From assembly GCA_023249275.1 (NCBI GenBank), contig JAHFCV010000110.1, positions 1-8,180 on the forward strand: a stretch of DNA of 8,180 bases. The letters run 5' to 3'. Shown here piece after piece: positions 1 to 6,650 of this stretch. Under the pieces are notes generated by a model. It was not told the DNA's origin and made no database searches. It was given only the letters and a program-made list of their open reading frames with translations. Source of the DNA: Candidatus Methanoperedens sp. Lineage in GTDB: Archaea > Halobacteriota > Methanosarcinia > Methanosarcinales > Methanoperedenaceae. The position numbers and the translations under genes were made by a program. Within the stretch, counting starts at the first letter, position 1, and each line of letters begins with the position of its first letter.

Positions 1-1
1 G

Positions 2-1315
2 AACCCGCTTGATTACAAGGACGGTTATAACTGGACGCCTGAGATAAGGAAGAATATCCTGAAGCAGGCAGAGAGCGGCGGCATTATACTTACCGGCATG
101 GGCAACCCCAAGCCTTATCCCATATACTGGGACCACATGCTGATTGACGCCTGCCAGGTGACAAATCCCTCTATTGATCCGCTGCGTGAGCCAATGGAGC
201 TTCGCACATACCTTGGAGCCAAACCAGATTGCCTGGATTTCGAAGGAAAGAACGATAATATCAGCCTGAAGACCGAGCTTGCGCCCCAGGTGAAGCTGGA
301 TATACCCATCGTATTCGCGGCGATGTCATACGGCGCAATAAGCCTGAACGCACACAAAGCCTTAGCCATGGCTGCAAGGCGCATGGGCACCCTGATGAAC
401 ACTGGCGAAGGCGGGCTTCATGAAGACCTTGCGAGCTATACAGACAGGATTATCGTGCAGGTAGCGTCAGGCAGATTTGGCGTGACGAGCAAGTACCTGA
501 ACAACAGCGCGCTTGTGGAAATAAAAATTGGACAGGGCGCAAAACCCGGTATAGGCGGGCACCTGCCAGGCGAGAAGGTAGGCGAGGATATCTCAAAGAC
601 GCGCATGATACCAGTTGGCACAGATGCATTATCCCCGGCGCCGCATCATGATATTTATTCCATAGAAGACCTGTCGCAACTGATTTACGCAATAAAGGAA
701 GCCACTGATTACAAGAAACCCGTGTCAGTGAAGATAGCAGCAGTGCACAACGTCGCTGCCATTGCAAGCGGCATCGTGCGCGCCGGGGCTGATATTGTGA
801 TGATAGATGGGTTCCGCGGAGGGACAGGAGCAGCCCCGATGGTCATAAGAGACCATGTAGGGATTCCAATCGAACTTGCGCTTGCAGCCGTGGATGAGAG
901 GCTGAGGCAGGAAGGCATACGCAACCGCGCATCCATCCTTGTTGGAGGCAGCATCAGGCAGAGCGCAGATGTCGTTAAGGCTATCGCGCTCGGGGCTGAT
1001 GCCTGTGTCATAGGTACAGCCTCGCTCATTGCAATGGGCTGCCGCGTCTGCCAGAAGTGCTATACAGGCAACTGCGCATGGGGAATAGCCACGCAAAAGC
1101 CAGAACTTGTGCGCAGGCTGAATCCTGAGGTAGCGGCAGATCATTTGTGTAATCTCCTCACGGCATGGGGTCATGAGATACAGGAAGTGCTGGGCTCACT
1201 CGGAATAAATGCAATCGAGTCGCTGCGGGGCAGCCGTGAAAGGTTGCGCGGCGTAGGGCTGAATCAAGAAGCTCTTGACATCCTTGGAATTAAACATGCA
1301 GGAATAGGACAGTGA
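2..1315 (+). CDS. gltB: Glutamate synthase FMN/Fe-S domain protein (archaeal-type, domain 2), 5'-partial
   Basis: This is the central synthase domain of glutamate synthase, which converts 2-oxoglutarate plus ammonia into glutamate on an FMN/iron-sulfur barrel in the cytoplasm. The frame is open from base 2, so the ATG at 98 is probably internal and the true start lies upstream. Counting from that ATG, family motifs are AMSYGAIS (75-82), NTGEGG (101-106), the cofactor loop KIGQGAKPGIGGHLPG (143-158), SPAPHHDIYSIEDL (179-192) and DGFRGGTGAAP (237-247). A cysteine cluster lies at C315, C318, C321 and C326; C315-x5-C321-x4-C326 matches the usual [3Fe-4S] spacing and C318 is extra. Archaea often split this enzyme into separate glutaminase, FMN and GXGXG polypeptides, and the GXGXG partner is the next gene. 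The glutaminase part is not in the window. Family assignment is secure; the physiological electron donor (probably ferredoxin) is inferred. Confidence 0.9.
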   Translation, partial: NPLDYKDGYNWTPEIRKNILKQAESGGIILTGMGNPKPYPIYWDHMLIDACQVTNPSIDPLREPMELRTYLGAKPDCLDFEGKNDNISLKTELAPQVKLDIPIVFAAMSYGAISLNAHKALAMAARRMGTLMNTGEGGLHEDLASYTDRIIVQVASGRFGVTSKYLNNSALVEIKIGQGAKPGIGGHLPGEKVGEDISKTRMIPVGTDALSPAPHHDIYSIEDLSQLIYAIKEATDYKKPVSVKIAAVHNVAAIASGIVRAGADIVMIDGFRGGTGAAPMVIRDHVGIPIELALAAVDERLRQEGIRNRASILVGGSIRQSADVVKAIALGADACVIGTASLIAMGCRVCQKCYTGNCAWGIATQKPELVRRLNPEVAADHLCNLLTAWGHEIQEVLGSLGINAIESLRGSRERLRGVGLNQEALDILGIKHAGIGQ

Positions 1316-1350
1316 TTCTATGAATTATTCTTATGAAAAAGCACTACAGC

Positions 1351-1469
1351 GAACACGGATGACACGGATTGAACGGATTTTCACGGATACATGCGTTTCC
1401 GTGCAATCTCTGGTCCATAGTAACTGGGTCAATTACGTATCTGCGTTCATCTGCGTTCATCTGCGGTTA
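1351..1469. repeat. Interrupted inverted repeat, dispersed intergenic repeat family
   Basis: The left arm (1351-1389) carries ACGGAT-type repeats (1355-1360, 1364-1369, 1373-1378, 1383-1388). The right arm (1438-1469) carries two tandem CTGCGTTCAT units followed by CTGCGGTT. Reverse-complemented, the right arm resembles the left, so the pair can fold back imperfectly across a spacer of about 48 bp. The right-arm motif recurs at 7391, 7727 and 7987. The spacer between the two glutamate synthase genes (1316-1522) otherwise contains nothing recognisable. A small open frame at 1320-1526 consists of repeat sequence and is not considered a gene. Confidence 0.7.
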
Positions 1470-1508
1470 ATATTCGAAATGCTAAACAGTGCGGAATATA
1501 GCACAAAA

Positions 1509-1516
1509 GGATGTGA
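1509..1516 (+). promoter_or_regulatory. Shine-Dalgarno site of the GXGXG gene
   Basis: GGATGTGA matches seven of eight bases of the archaeal ribosome binding consensus GGAGGTGA. It lies six bases before the ATG at 1523 and supports that start. It is the clearest ribosome binding site of the complete genes in this window. Confidence 0.6.
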
Positions 1517-1522
1517 CGCTTT

Positions 1523-2251
1523 ATGAAAATAGACGCAAAAGGCATGCATTACAGACCTTTGAACAAGATGATCCGCGATGCAGTAGCAGCGGGTGAAAAA
1601 GAATTCGAACTTGATAATATCGGTGGGCAGAGGTATATCGGCGACGGATTGAACGAGGATGTAAAAATAACCATCAACGGCACGCCTGGAAATGACCTGG
1701 GCGCCTTCATGAACGGACCAAGGATAATCGTCAATGCGAACGCGCAGGACGGTATCGCCAACACCATGAACGCAGGCGAGATAATCGTCCACGGCAACGT
1801 TGGCGACATCATAGGCTACGGCATGCGCGGCGGGAAACTGTACATCAAAGGAGATGCCGGCTACCGCGTGGGAATCCACATGAAGGAGTACAAGAAGCAG
1901 ATACCTGTTATCATAACAGGCGGCACTGCAGGCGACTTCTTCGGCGAATACATGGCAGGCGGGATAATGATACTGCTGGGTATGAACGAAAAGAGTCCGC
2001 TTGTTGGCGATTATGTGGGAACAGGCATGCACGGCGGTGTGATGTATATCCGCGGAGAGGTTGACCCTTATCATCTAGGGAAAGAAGTGAGCTGCCTTGA
2101 ATTGAATGAGGAGGATACGAAGCTTATCGGCGGCTTCCTTAAGGAGTATTGCGAGTATTTCGGGTTTGATTTTAATGAGGTAATGAGCGGGAAGTTCACG
2201 AAGCTTGTGCCGTTGTCGCATCGACCGTATGGGAATCTGTATGTGTATTAA
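1523..2251 (+). CDS. Glutamate synthase GXGXG domain protein (domain 3)
   Basis: The 242-residue product is a stand-alone GXGXG right-handed beta-helix, the structural domain that packs against the FMN domain in glutamate synthase. Glycine-rich coils are visible as GDIIGYGMRGGKLYIKG (94-110), GDFFGEYMAGGIMILLG (137-153) and GDYVGTGMHGGVMYIRG (162-178), with a weaker one near 56-66. After the helix, a C-terminal segment (about 190-242) contains C191 and C210. The start at 1523 has a good ribosome binding site. The gene follows the FMN-domain gene on the same strand after 207 bp, so the two probably work together, though the spacer holds a repeat. The same fold occurs in formylmethanofuran dehydrogenase subunit C (FwdC). 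The neighbour, and the absence of other fwd genes here, favour glutamate synthase, but sequence reading alone does not fully exclude an FwdC-like role. Confidence 0.85.
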   Translation: MKIDAKGMHYRPLNKMIRDAVAAGEKEFELDNIGGQRYIGDGLNEDVKITINGTPGNDLGAFMNGPRIIVNANAQDGIANTMNAGEIIVHGNVGDIIGYGMRGGKLYIKGDAGYRVGIHMKEYKKQIPVIITGGTAGDFFGEYMAGGIMILLGMNEKSPLVGDYVGTGMHGGVMYIRGEVDPYHLGKEVSCLELNEEDTKLIGGFLKEYCEYFGFDFNEVMSGKFTKLVPLSHRPYGNLYVY

Positions 2252-2315
2252 TAGGCCTTTGGCGTTGCAACATGCCCAAAAATCCTACCAATTTTTCCAA
2301 TCTTCAAATTTTATC

Positions 2316-2350
2316 CCTGCTAAAATTCCTGATTTGTAAATTTCAGCAGG
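2316..2350. terminator. Candidate bidirectional terminator hairpin between convergent genes
   Basis: CCTGCTAAAATT (2316-2327) pairs with AATTTCAGCAGG (2339-2350), a 12-bp stem with one mismatch and an 11-base loop. It sits between the GXGXG gene (+) and the stop codon of the HisA-like gene (-), which begins at the next base. Flanks are A/T-rich on both sides. Archaeal termination relies mainly on T tracts, so the hairpin may instead stabilise 3' ends. Confidence 0.4.
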
Positions 2351-3058
2351 TTAAAAATTTCTTTGCCGTATAAGTTCCACAGGAATCTTCCCATTATGCA
2401 CAGCCGTTGCCACAAGCGCGCCGCTAACACCTCTCTCCTTTAATGCATTGATATCATCCATATCCCTGATTCCACCGCCAAGCAGGATGTTATGGGCGGA
2501 TAGTCCAACAATATTACATAAAAAATCCCTATCAATTCCAGCCCCTGTCCCGACTTTATTCAACTCCAGGATGATAATATCCTTAATGTCATATTCATTT
2601 AACAATTCTACAAGTTTTTCCGGCTCCATCTCCATTTTCCGGTCTTTAGCCAGCACCCTTCCGTTTTTAATGTCTATACTCACATTGACCCTGCCGGGAA
2701 ATCGTTGGGATGCGCATTCTATCAAATCAAGCGATGCGGTTTCGGTACCCAGTATCACAGTATCCGCAATCTCAAGGCACTGTTCAATATCCTTCATATA
2801 TTCCGCGCCTATATCAGCCATTGTCTCAGTCTTTGAAGATATTTTTTTAATCAGGTCAAAATTATCCCCGATATGCTGCAAGCGGTCAAGGTCGGCTATA
2901 TAAACCTCTCTCGGACATAAAGCCGATATTATATCCATCGGAGCTGATGAATCGCATACCTTGCTGCCCGATACAGGCTGGTACTTTGATCTTTCTCCCC
3001 TGATTGCATGGACTGCGTCACCATTAAGTAAGTCCAGTACGAAAACAATTCGAAACAT
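2351..3058 (-). CDS. HisA-related TIM-barrel protein (HisA/HisF family, COG1411-like)
   Basis: The 235-residue product resembles the proFAR isomerase HisA but looks like the archaeal/methylotroph HisA-related group rather than the histidine enzyme itself. HisA-like landmarks are the N-terminal strand FVLDLLNGDAVHAIRG with D9 (6-21), the mid-barrel SIDIKNGR with D129 (127-134), and C-terminal phosphate-binding loops LGGGIRD (193-199) and ALVATAVHNGK (214-224). D9 and D129 lie where HisA keeps its two catalytic aspartates. The start chosen is the ATG at 3058. A longer frame to 3277 exists, but its extra residues are antisense to mfnB and unlike any HisA N-terminus. No ribosome binding site is visible, consistent with a leaderless message. 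The gene is divergent from mfnB with 34 bp between starts. A role in methanofuran or other C1-cofactor metabolism is inferred from this position only; the substrate is unknown. Confidence 0.75.
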   Translation of the reverse strand: MFRIVFVLDLLNGDAVHAIRGERSKYQPVSGSKVCDSSAPMDIISALCPREVYIADLDRLQHIGDNFDLIKKISSKTETMADIGAEYMKDIEQCLEIADTVILGTETASLDLIECASQRFPGRVNVSIDIKNGRVLAKDRKMEMEPEKLVELLNEYDIKDIIILELNKVGTGAGIDRDFLCNIVGLSAHNILLGGGIRDMDDINALKERGVSGALVATAVHNGKIPVELIRQRNF

Positions 3059-3067
3059 AAATGTATA
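3057..3067 (+). promoter_or_regulatory. Candidate TATA box for mfnB in the divergent intergenic region
   Basis: ATAAATGTATA is centred about 31 bases before the mfnB ATG at 3093, with purine-rich CGAAAC just upstream in the place of a BRE. This spacing predicts transcription starting at or a few bases before the ATG, which fits the missing ribosome binding site. The box overlaps the start of the divergent HisA-like gene, so the two transcripts could interfere or be co-regulated. Confidence 0.3.
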
Positions 3068-3092
3068 AGGATTGTTATCTGGTTTAATAGTT

Positions 3093-3797
3093 ATGAAATT
3101 ACTTGTAAGCCCAATCAATGTTGAAGAAGCAAATCTCTGCCGGCTCGGCGGCGCTGATATTATAGATGTTAAAAATCCCAAAGAAGGGTCACTTGGCGCT
3201 AATTTTCCCTGGATGATAAAAGCCGTAAGAAAAGCGGCAGGCTCGGTACCTGTGAGCGCCACCATAGGAGATTTCAATTATAAGCCTGGGACTGCATCGC
3301 TGGCAGCACTTGGCGCCGCAGTCGCAGGGGCGGAATATATCAAGGTGGGGCTGTACGATATCCAGACAAAAGGACAGGCTCTGGACATGTTAATGAATAT
3401 TGTCCGTTCTGTTAAAGGCTATGATATAAATAAAAAAGTAGTTGCATCAGGTTATTCGGATTTCCACAGGATAAATTCAATCTCGCCGTTTGAACTGCCT
3501 TCTATCTGCGCAAGAGCAGGCGTGGATGTGGTGATGATGGATACGGGAATCAAGGATGGGAAATCCACATTTGATTTTTTAACAGAGGACGAACTTATAG
3601 AGTTTGTTAATATCGCAAAAAGCCATGGGCTTAAAACCGCCATCGCAGGCACGATAAAATTTGAAGACATACCGTCCTTAAACCGTATCATGCCTGATAT
3701 TATCGGGGTAAGAGGATGCGTATGCGGTGGTAACCGGAATTCTGCCATAAAGCAGAAACTCGTTGAGCGGTTAAAAACCGAGATAAGATGGGAATAA
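3093..3797 (+). CDS. mfnB: (5-formylfuran-3-yl)methyl phosphate synthase MfnB
   Basis: MfnB condenses two glyceraldehyde-3-phosphate molecules into 4-(hydroxymethyl)-2-furancarboxaldehyde phosphate, the furan precursor of methanofuran, the C1 carrier of methanogenesis. The 234-residue protein is almost exactly the length of the Methanocaldococcus enzyme (235). It begins MKLLVSPINVEEA and has GGADIIDVKNPKEGSLGANF at 19-38. K27, in DVKNPKEGS, coincides with the lysine known to form the Schiff base in that family. K84 (EYIKVGLYD), D150 (MMDTG) and K154 occupy plausible active-site positions one residue short of the Methanocaldococcus numbering. Barrel-end motifs IAGTIK (184-189) and GVRGCVCGGNRNS (205-217) are intact. 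The ATG at 3093 is preferred over a TTG at 3072 because it gives the family N-terminus. There is no ribosome binding site. The gene converges on the marker-8 gene with a 32-bp T-rich gap. Confidence 0.93.
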   Translation: MKLLVSPINVEEANLCRLGGADIIDVKNPKEGSLGANFPWMIKAVRKAAGSVPVSATIGDFNYKPGTASLAALGAAVAGAEYIKVGLYDIQTKGQALDMLMNIVRSVKGYDINKKVVASGYSDFHRINSISPFELPSICARAGVDVVMMDTGIKDGKSTFDFLTEDELIEFVNIAKSHGLKTAIAGTIKFEDIPSLNRIMPDIIGVRGCVCGGNRNSAIKQKLVERLKTEIRWE

Positions 3798-3829
3798 GAA
3801 CTGCGTGGATGGTTTGTCTTCGGTTTGGT

Positions 3830-4699
3830 TTAAATTAGCGGTCTTGGCTGCTTTTCTTCTGGCTGGACAGGCAGTTTCATTGTGTTTATAAGAATCGGGT
3901 CTGTTACTTCTTTTGCCCGCTCAAAAAGCAGTTCCTTGCCGCACTGGGTAATTGCGAATATTGGAATAGCAGTGCCAAATTGCGCTATGGCTTTTCCTGC
4001 GATACAGCCGCGAATCCATTTTGAGGTACATCCTGTGGTCATATCCACAAGGTCTATGAATTCTTTTGCCTCGTTCTCAGGCATGCCGGTGGTATGAACG
4101 CCGAAACTGATTACCTGCACTTTGTGTTTCTTTTCAAGCTCCCTGATTTGCCGCATGTCCTTTGCGTTCGTGACAGAGACGCCTATCTTCTTGTAGCCAA
4201 GCCCGATGGCTTTTTTCACGCCAGCAACCTGGTCAAGCGCAGCAGTTTCGGGGTCAAGGACAATGCCCCCCACTTCTTCTATGCGCCGGATGAGTTTGGG
4301 TATCGGTGTTGTCTCAACAAGCCCCGAAATACGGGAGCCCATGCCCTGCGCCAGCTTCGGGTTGCTGGTAATCACCGTGCCTGCGCCGTCGCATGCGGTC
4401 ACGCAGGTATCGATAAGCCCGCGGCGCAGTCCTGTCATGAAGGTCTCGCTTGCGCCGAATCCAACGAAGATTTCCATCTCGATAGCCCTGTCTTCAGTGA
4501 ATAACCCGAAATCCTTCATCCTGAATTCGATGTTCTCTTTAGCAGTTTTCGAGGTGAATTTCTTTATTCCGCGAACCTTGTCGAATATGGGACAGTATTC
4601 TGTCTGGGGTTCCCCGACTTCAACAACTTTTCCGCTCTCGACGACCACACGGGTCTTGCCGAGTGCTTCCATTACATGCCTGTCTTTTGATTTTGCCAT
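3830..4699 (-). CDS. mmp8: Methanogenesis marker protein 8 family (DUF2099)
   Basis: The 289-residue protein matches the DUF2099 / methanogenesis marker 8 family as I know it. It has the N-terminus HVMEALGKTRVVVESGKVVE (8-27) followed by YCPIFDKVRGIKKF (35-48), and conserved-looking blocks EIFVGFGASETFMTGL (76-91), DTCVTACDGAGTVITSNPKL (97-116), QGMGSRISGLVETTPIP (118-134) and TTGCTSKWIRGCIAGKA (221-237). Cysteines at 36, 99, 103, 224, 232 and 253 could bind metal or a cluster. No signal peptide or membrane segment is seen. The family occurs essentially in methanogens and related methane oxidisers; its biochemical role is not established and I do not assign one. The tail (about 275-289, rich in P, E, K and Q) looks disordered. 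The gene is transcribed toward mfnB, so they do not share an operon. Confidence 0.8.
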   Translation of the reverse strand: MAKSKDRHVMEALGKTRVVVESGKVVEVGEPQTEYCPIFDKVRGIKKFTSKTAKENIEFRMKDFGLFTEDRAIEMEIFVGFGASETFMTGLRRGLIDTCVTACDGAGTVITSNPKLAQGMGSRISGLVETTPIPKLIRRIEEVGGIVLDPETAALDQVAGVKKAIGLGYKKIGVSVTNAKDMRQIRELEKKHKVQVISFGVHTTGMPENEAKEFIDLVDMTTGCTSKWIRGCIAGKAIAQFGTAIPIFAITQCGKELLFERAKEVTDPILINTMKLPVQPEEKQPRPLI

Positions 4700-4722
4700 G
4701 ATTATTGTATTGTTCTTGTGAG

Positions 4723-4732
4723 TTATTAATCA
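4723..4732 (-). promoter_or_regulatory. Candidate TATA box for the marker-8 gene
   Basis: On the minus strand TGATTAATAA is centred about 28 bases before the ATG at 4699. No ribosome binding site precedes that ATG, so a leaderless or nearly leaderless transcript is plausible. A short hairpin (AGGCAA/TTGCCT, 4762-4776) lies about 35 bases further upstream and could be a regulator site. Confidence 0.3.
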
Positions 4733-4823
4733 TTAGGATATTGACAAAATTGGAGAAGTTGAGGCAAAACTTGCCTGTATCTCATGTCACATAAATATAC
4801 ATATCTCATGGAATGCAGGCACT

Positions 4824-4910
4824 TCAAGAGTACCATGCATCCTGAGTATGCTTGGCTACGTATGTGCCAGCCTTGCACGAATGCATTGACGTCAAGAGTA
4901 CCTTGCATCC
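4824..4910. repeat. 19-bp direct repeat pair
   Basis: TCAAGAGTACCATGCATCC (4824-4842) recurs as TCAAGAGTACCTTGCATCC (4892-4910), one mismatch in 19 bases, with starts 68 bases apart. A short inverted pair GGCAC/GTGCC (4818-4822, 4864-4868) lies in the same stretch. It could be a decayed mobile-element remnant or a pair of protein-binding sites; nothing further identifies it. Confidence 0.6.
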
Positions 4911-5068
4911 CAAAGGTGAAGTCGAAGGCGAAGGAAACCAACAACAAGTTCGGTAAAAACTTCACCTTCTTACTTTTTGTAAGGTCACTATTATACTTAA
5001 ACCTAATGTTGACCCTTATATTTTTGAAATATCAAATCGGTCGCTATAAATTTAAATTTCATTTTCTG

Positions 5069-5410
5069 TTAGCTTACAGGTGAATTTACCTTGTTCATTA
5101 TTGGGAATCGTCCGTGCATTGCGACAAAATGATTTATCCAAGTCCTTTCAAGTTTAGGTAAATTCTGAGGGTCATAAGTTGTGAAGTAAAACCAAATCGC
5201 TTTTCCTTCTTTAGTCGGATTTGTTTTTTCTGGATTGTCAAGGTGCTGCTTAATTCTGTCATTTAAATTCACTGAATATCCGATGTAAAGAATATCATTG
5301 TCAAAAGTCGTGAGAACATAACAACCTGCTTCTTTAGGAACGAATTTAAAAGACGCATGCCTAAAATGCACTTTGTCTTTTGGTAGAGGGCTTAGTTCTT
5401 CAACTTTCAT
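5069..5410 (-). CDS. Small GIY-YIG nuclease domain protein
   Basis: The 113-residue protein is essentially one GIY-YIG endonuclease domain. The signature pair is G29-C30-Y31 and Y42-I43-G44, followed by the catalytic-type arginine R52 in NLNDRIKQH (48-56), the metal-binding-type glutamate E88 in LERTWINHF (87-95) and N106 near the C-terminus. All residues normally needed for cleavage appear present. Residues 1-25 are a short N-terminal extension (MKVEELSPLPKDKVHF). Its ATG overlaps the stop of the upstream DGQHR gene as ATGA, and no strong ribosome binding site is seen, so translation is probably coupled. Stand-alone domains of this kind occur in restriction enzymes, homing endonucleases and uncharacterised proteins. 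The tight coupling suggests it is the nuclease partner of the DGQHR protein; its DNA target is unknown. Confidence 0.85.
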   Translation of the reverse strand: MKVEELSPLPKDKVHFRHASFKFVPKEAGCYVLTTFDNDILYIGYSVNLNDRIKQHLDNPEKTNPTKEGKAIWFYFTTYDPQNLPKLERTWINHFVAMHGRFPIMNKVNSPVS

Positions 5411-6600
5411 ACTGCCATTTCTTTTTCTTTTTGAATATCTGATGATTTGTGAAGCGCTTTCACCATTTCAGTATTGATTTTATGTAATGCAGTAGTGTTT
5501 AACCCACTTGCAGTACCACCTTTTACCCAAAATTCTGTATGCCCAACCCCTGCTGCATCGCCTTCAACATTGTCGAATACGTGTTCCAACAATGTTTGCA
5601 TTGTTGAAACTTTGTAGTCAGGCATATTAACCATCTTACTGAAGAACGGAACACAAAATTTACAGAACAACTCAACTCCATTGTATTTGAATAACACTGT
5701 TGGCTCATCAGTTCCTATAATGTTGGTGATAGCTTTCCAATAGTTCAAAAATATTCTGTGCTGTCTGTCTTCTGCCTCTGTATTGATAATAGGATTGTTT
5801 GCAACTAAAACATATTTCTTAATTGCTTTCACAAAACTTTTTTGATTGATACTTCCTTCACTATTATCATCGTTTGCCATTCTAATTTTGTTGAGCCAAG
5901 GACTTTCTTTATCCATATTTAAAAAGTCAATATACTGTAATGCCTTTTCATCATCTCCTTTTTGAACTAAATTGTAAATCCATTTTGGTAAGTTTGGTAT
6001 ATCATCAATCCCCAGTGATTTTGTCAATCTTGCACGGATTTTTTGTGCAAGTCCTTCATCAACACTTTTCTGTGTAGTATTAACAATAAGGAAGTGGCAC
6101 ATTTGAGTAATTTCTGGAAGATTAATAGCAATGTTAACCGGAACTTCAAATTCCAAAACTCTCGGGTCTTTCTCGGCTGCCATTTTTAATCCTTCAACCC
6201 GATGCTGTCCATCCACTACGTTGAAAGGTCCAACTTCATTAATGTCTATTTCAATGGTATTATTGGACGGATTAAAAGGAATGTTTTTATCTGTTGCCAT
6301 GAAAATACTAGTTGGCAAAAAGGCATCTCTCTTTTCTTGTCCCGCAACGATATAGTCTGCAAGTTTTTTTGCTCTTGACTTGTTTAGCAATCTTTGATAA
6401 CCCTTTTCACTTGCGTTTTCAGGGTCAAGTCTCTCTATATTATAAAAATTTTGAATTAGGAGGTCTGAAACTTTTAATGATGTTGTATATAGTGTTAGGG
6501 TTCCTTGTTTTACTAAAGAAGCAGGTCTCGTAATTTTTTTTGCCATAATCGCTTGAGATATTAAGTCTTTATTAATAAGGATATTGCTATATTTATTCAT
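5407..6600 (-). CDS. DGQHR-domain protein (DndB-like)
   Basis: The 397-residue protein carries the signature D130-G-Q-H-R134 in FNVVDGQHRVEGLKMA (126-141), preceded by the typical QRLLNKSRAKKLADYI segment (69-84) and followed by FLIVNTTQKSVDEGLAQKI (170-188). These features identify the DGQHR/DndB family, related to ParB-like folds and known from the DNA phosphorothioation locus (DndB, a regulator) and from 7-deazaguanine DNA modification loci (DpdB). No dndACDE or dpd neighbours are in this window. Residues 200-397 (about half the protein) are not recognised; they are rich in charged and aromatic residues. The ATG at 6600 is used; a second ATG at 6546 (MAKKITRPASLVKQG) is also reasonable, and neither has a clear ribosome binding site. 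The gene is 50 bp downstream of the EVE-like gene and overlaps the GIY-YIG gene by four bases. The AT-rich composition differs from the left-hand genes and suggests horizontal acquisition. Confidence 0.8.
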   Translation of the reverse strand: MNKYSNILINKDLISQAIMAKKITRPASLVKQGTLTLYTTSLKVSDLLIQNFYNIERLDPENASEKGYQRLLNKSRAKKLADYIVAGQEKRDAFLPTSIFMATDKNIPFNPSNNTIEIDINEVGPFNVVDGQHRVEGLKMAAEKDPRVLEFEVPVNIAINLPEITQMCHFLIVNTTQKSVDEGLAQKIRARLTKSLGIDDIPNLPKWIYNLVQKGDDEKALQYIDFLNMDKESPWLNKIRMANDDNSEGSINQKSFVKAIKKYVLVANNPIINTEAEDRQHRIFLNYWKAITNIIGTDEPTVLFKYNGVELFCKFCVPFFSKMVNMPDYKVSTMQTLLEHVFDNVEGDAAGVGHTEFWVKGGTASGLNTTALHKINTEMVKALHKSSDIQKEKEMAV

Positions 6601-6650
6601 TTTCAGAATTATAGCATAAGGCTAAAATATTTGGCACCCGATAACGATGA

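Larger units (their letters stand above)
4700..5068. other. Gene-poor intergenic stretch at the core/accessory boundary
   Basis: No convincing gene is present. Small frames such as 4784-5083 lack family features, have unusual composition and show no start signal. The stretch holds a 15-base hairpin (4762-4776), a 9-base direct repeat TATCTCATG (4778-4786 and 4802-4810), a longer direct repeat (separate entry) and an A/T-rich palindrome AAATTTAAATTT (5048-5059) just past the GIY-YIG stop. It separates two divergently transcribed units and marks the change to AT-rich DNA. Confidence 0.6.

Noticed and set aside
1320..1526. Plus-strand 68-residue frame between the glutamate synthase genes
   Set aside because: It consists of the dispersed repeat, runs a few bases into the next gene and has no start signal.
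1523..2251. Formylmethanofuran dehydrogenase subunit C
   Set aside because: It shares the GXGXG fold, but the adjacent FMN-domain gene and absence of other fwd genes favour glutamate synthase domain 3.
2351..3058. Histidine biosynthesis isomerase HisA
   Set aside because: Catalytic aspartates are present, but the N-terminal and central regions diverge from true HisA, no other his genes are nearby, and the gene is divergent from mfnB.
3059..3277. N-terminal extension of the HisA-like frame up to 3277
   Set aside because: The extra residues are the antisense of mfnB and do not resemble the HisA N-terminus, which starts at the ATG at 3058 with a beta strand.
4784..5083. Plus-strand 99-residue frame in the intergenic stretch
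   Set aside because: It spans the direct repeats, runs into the convergent GIY-YIG gene, has no ribosome binding site and no recognisable domain.
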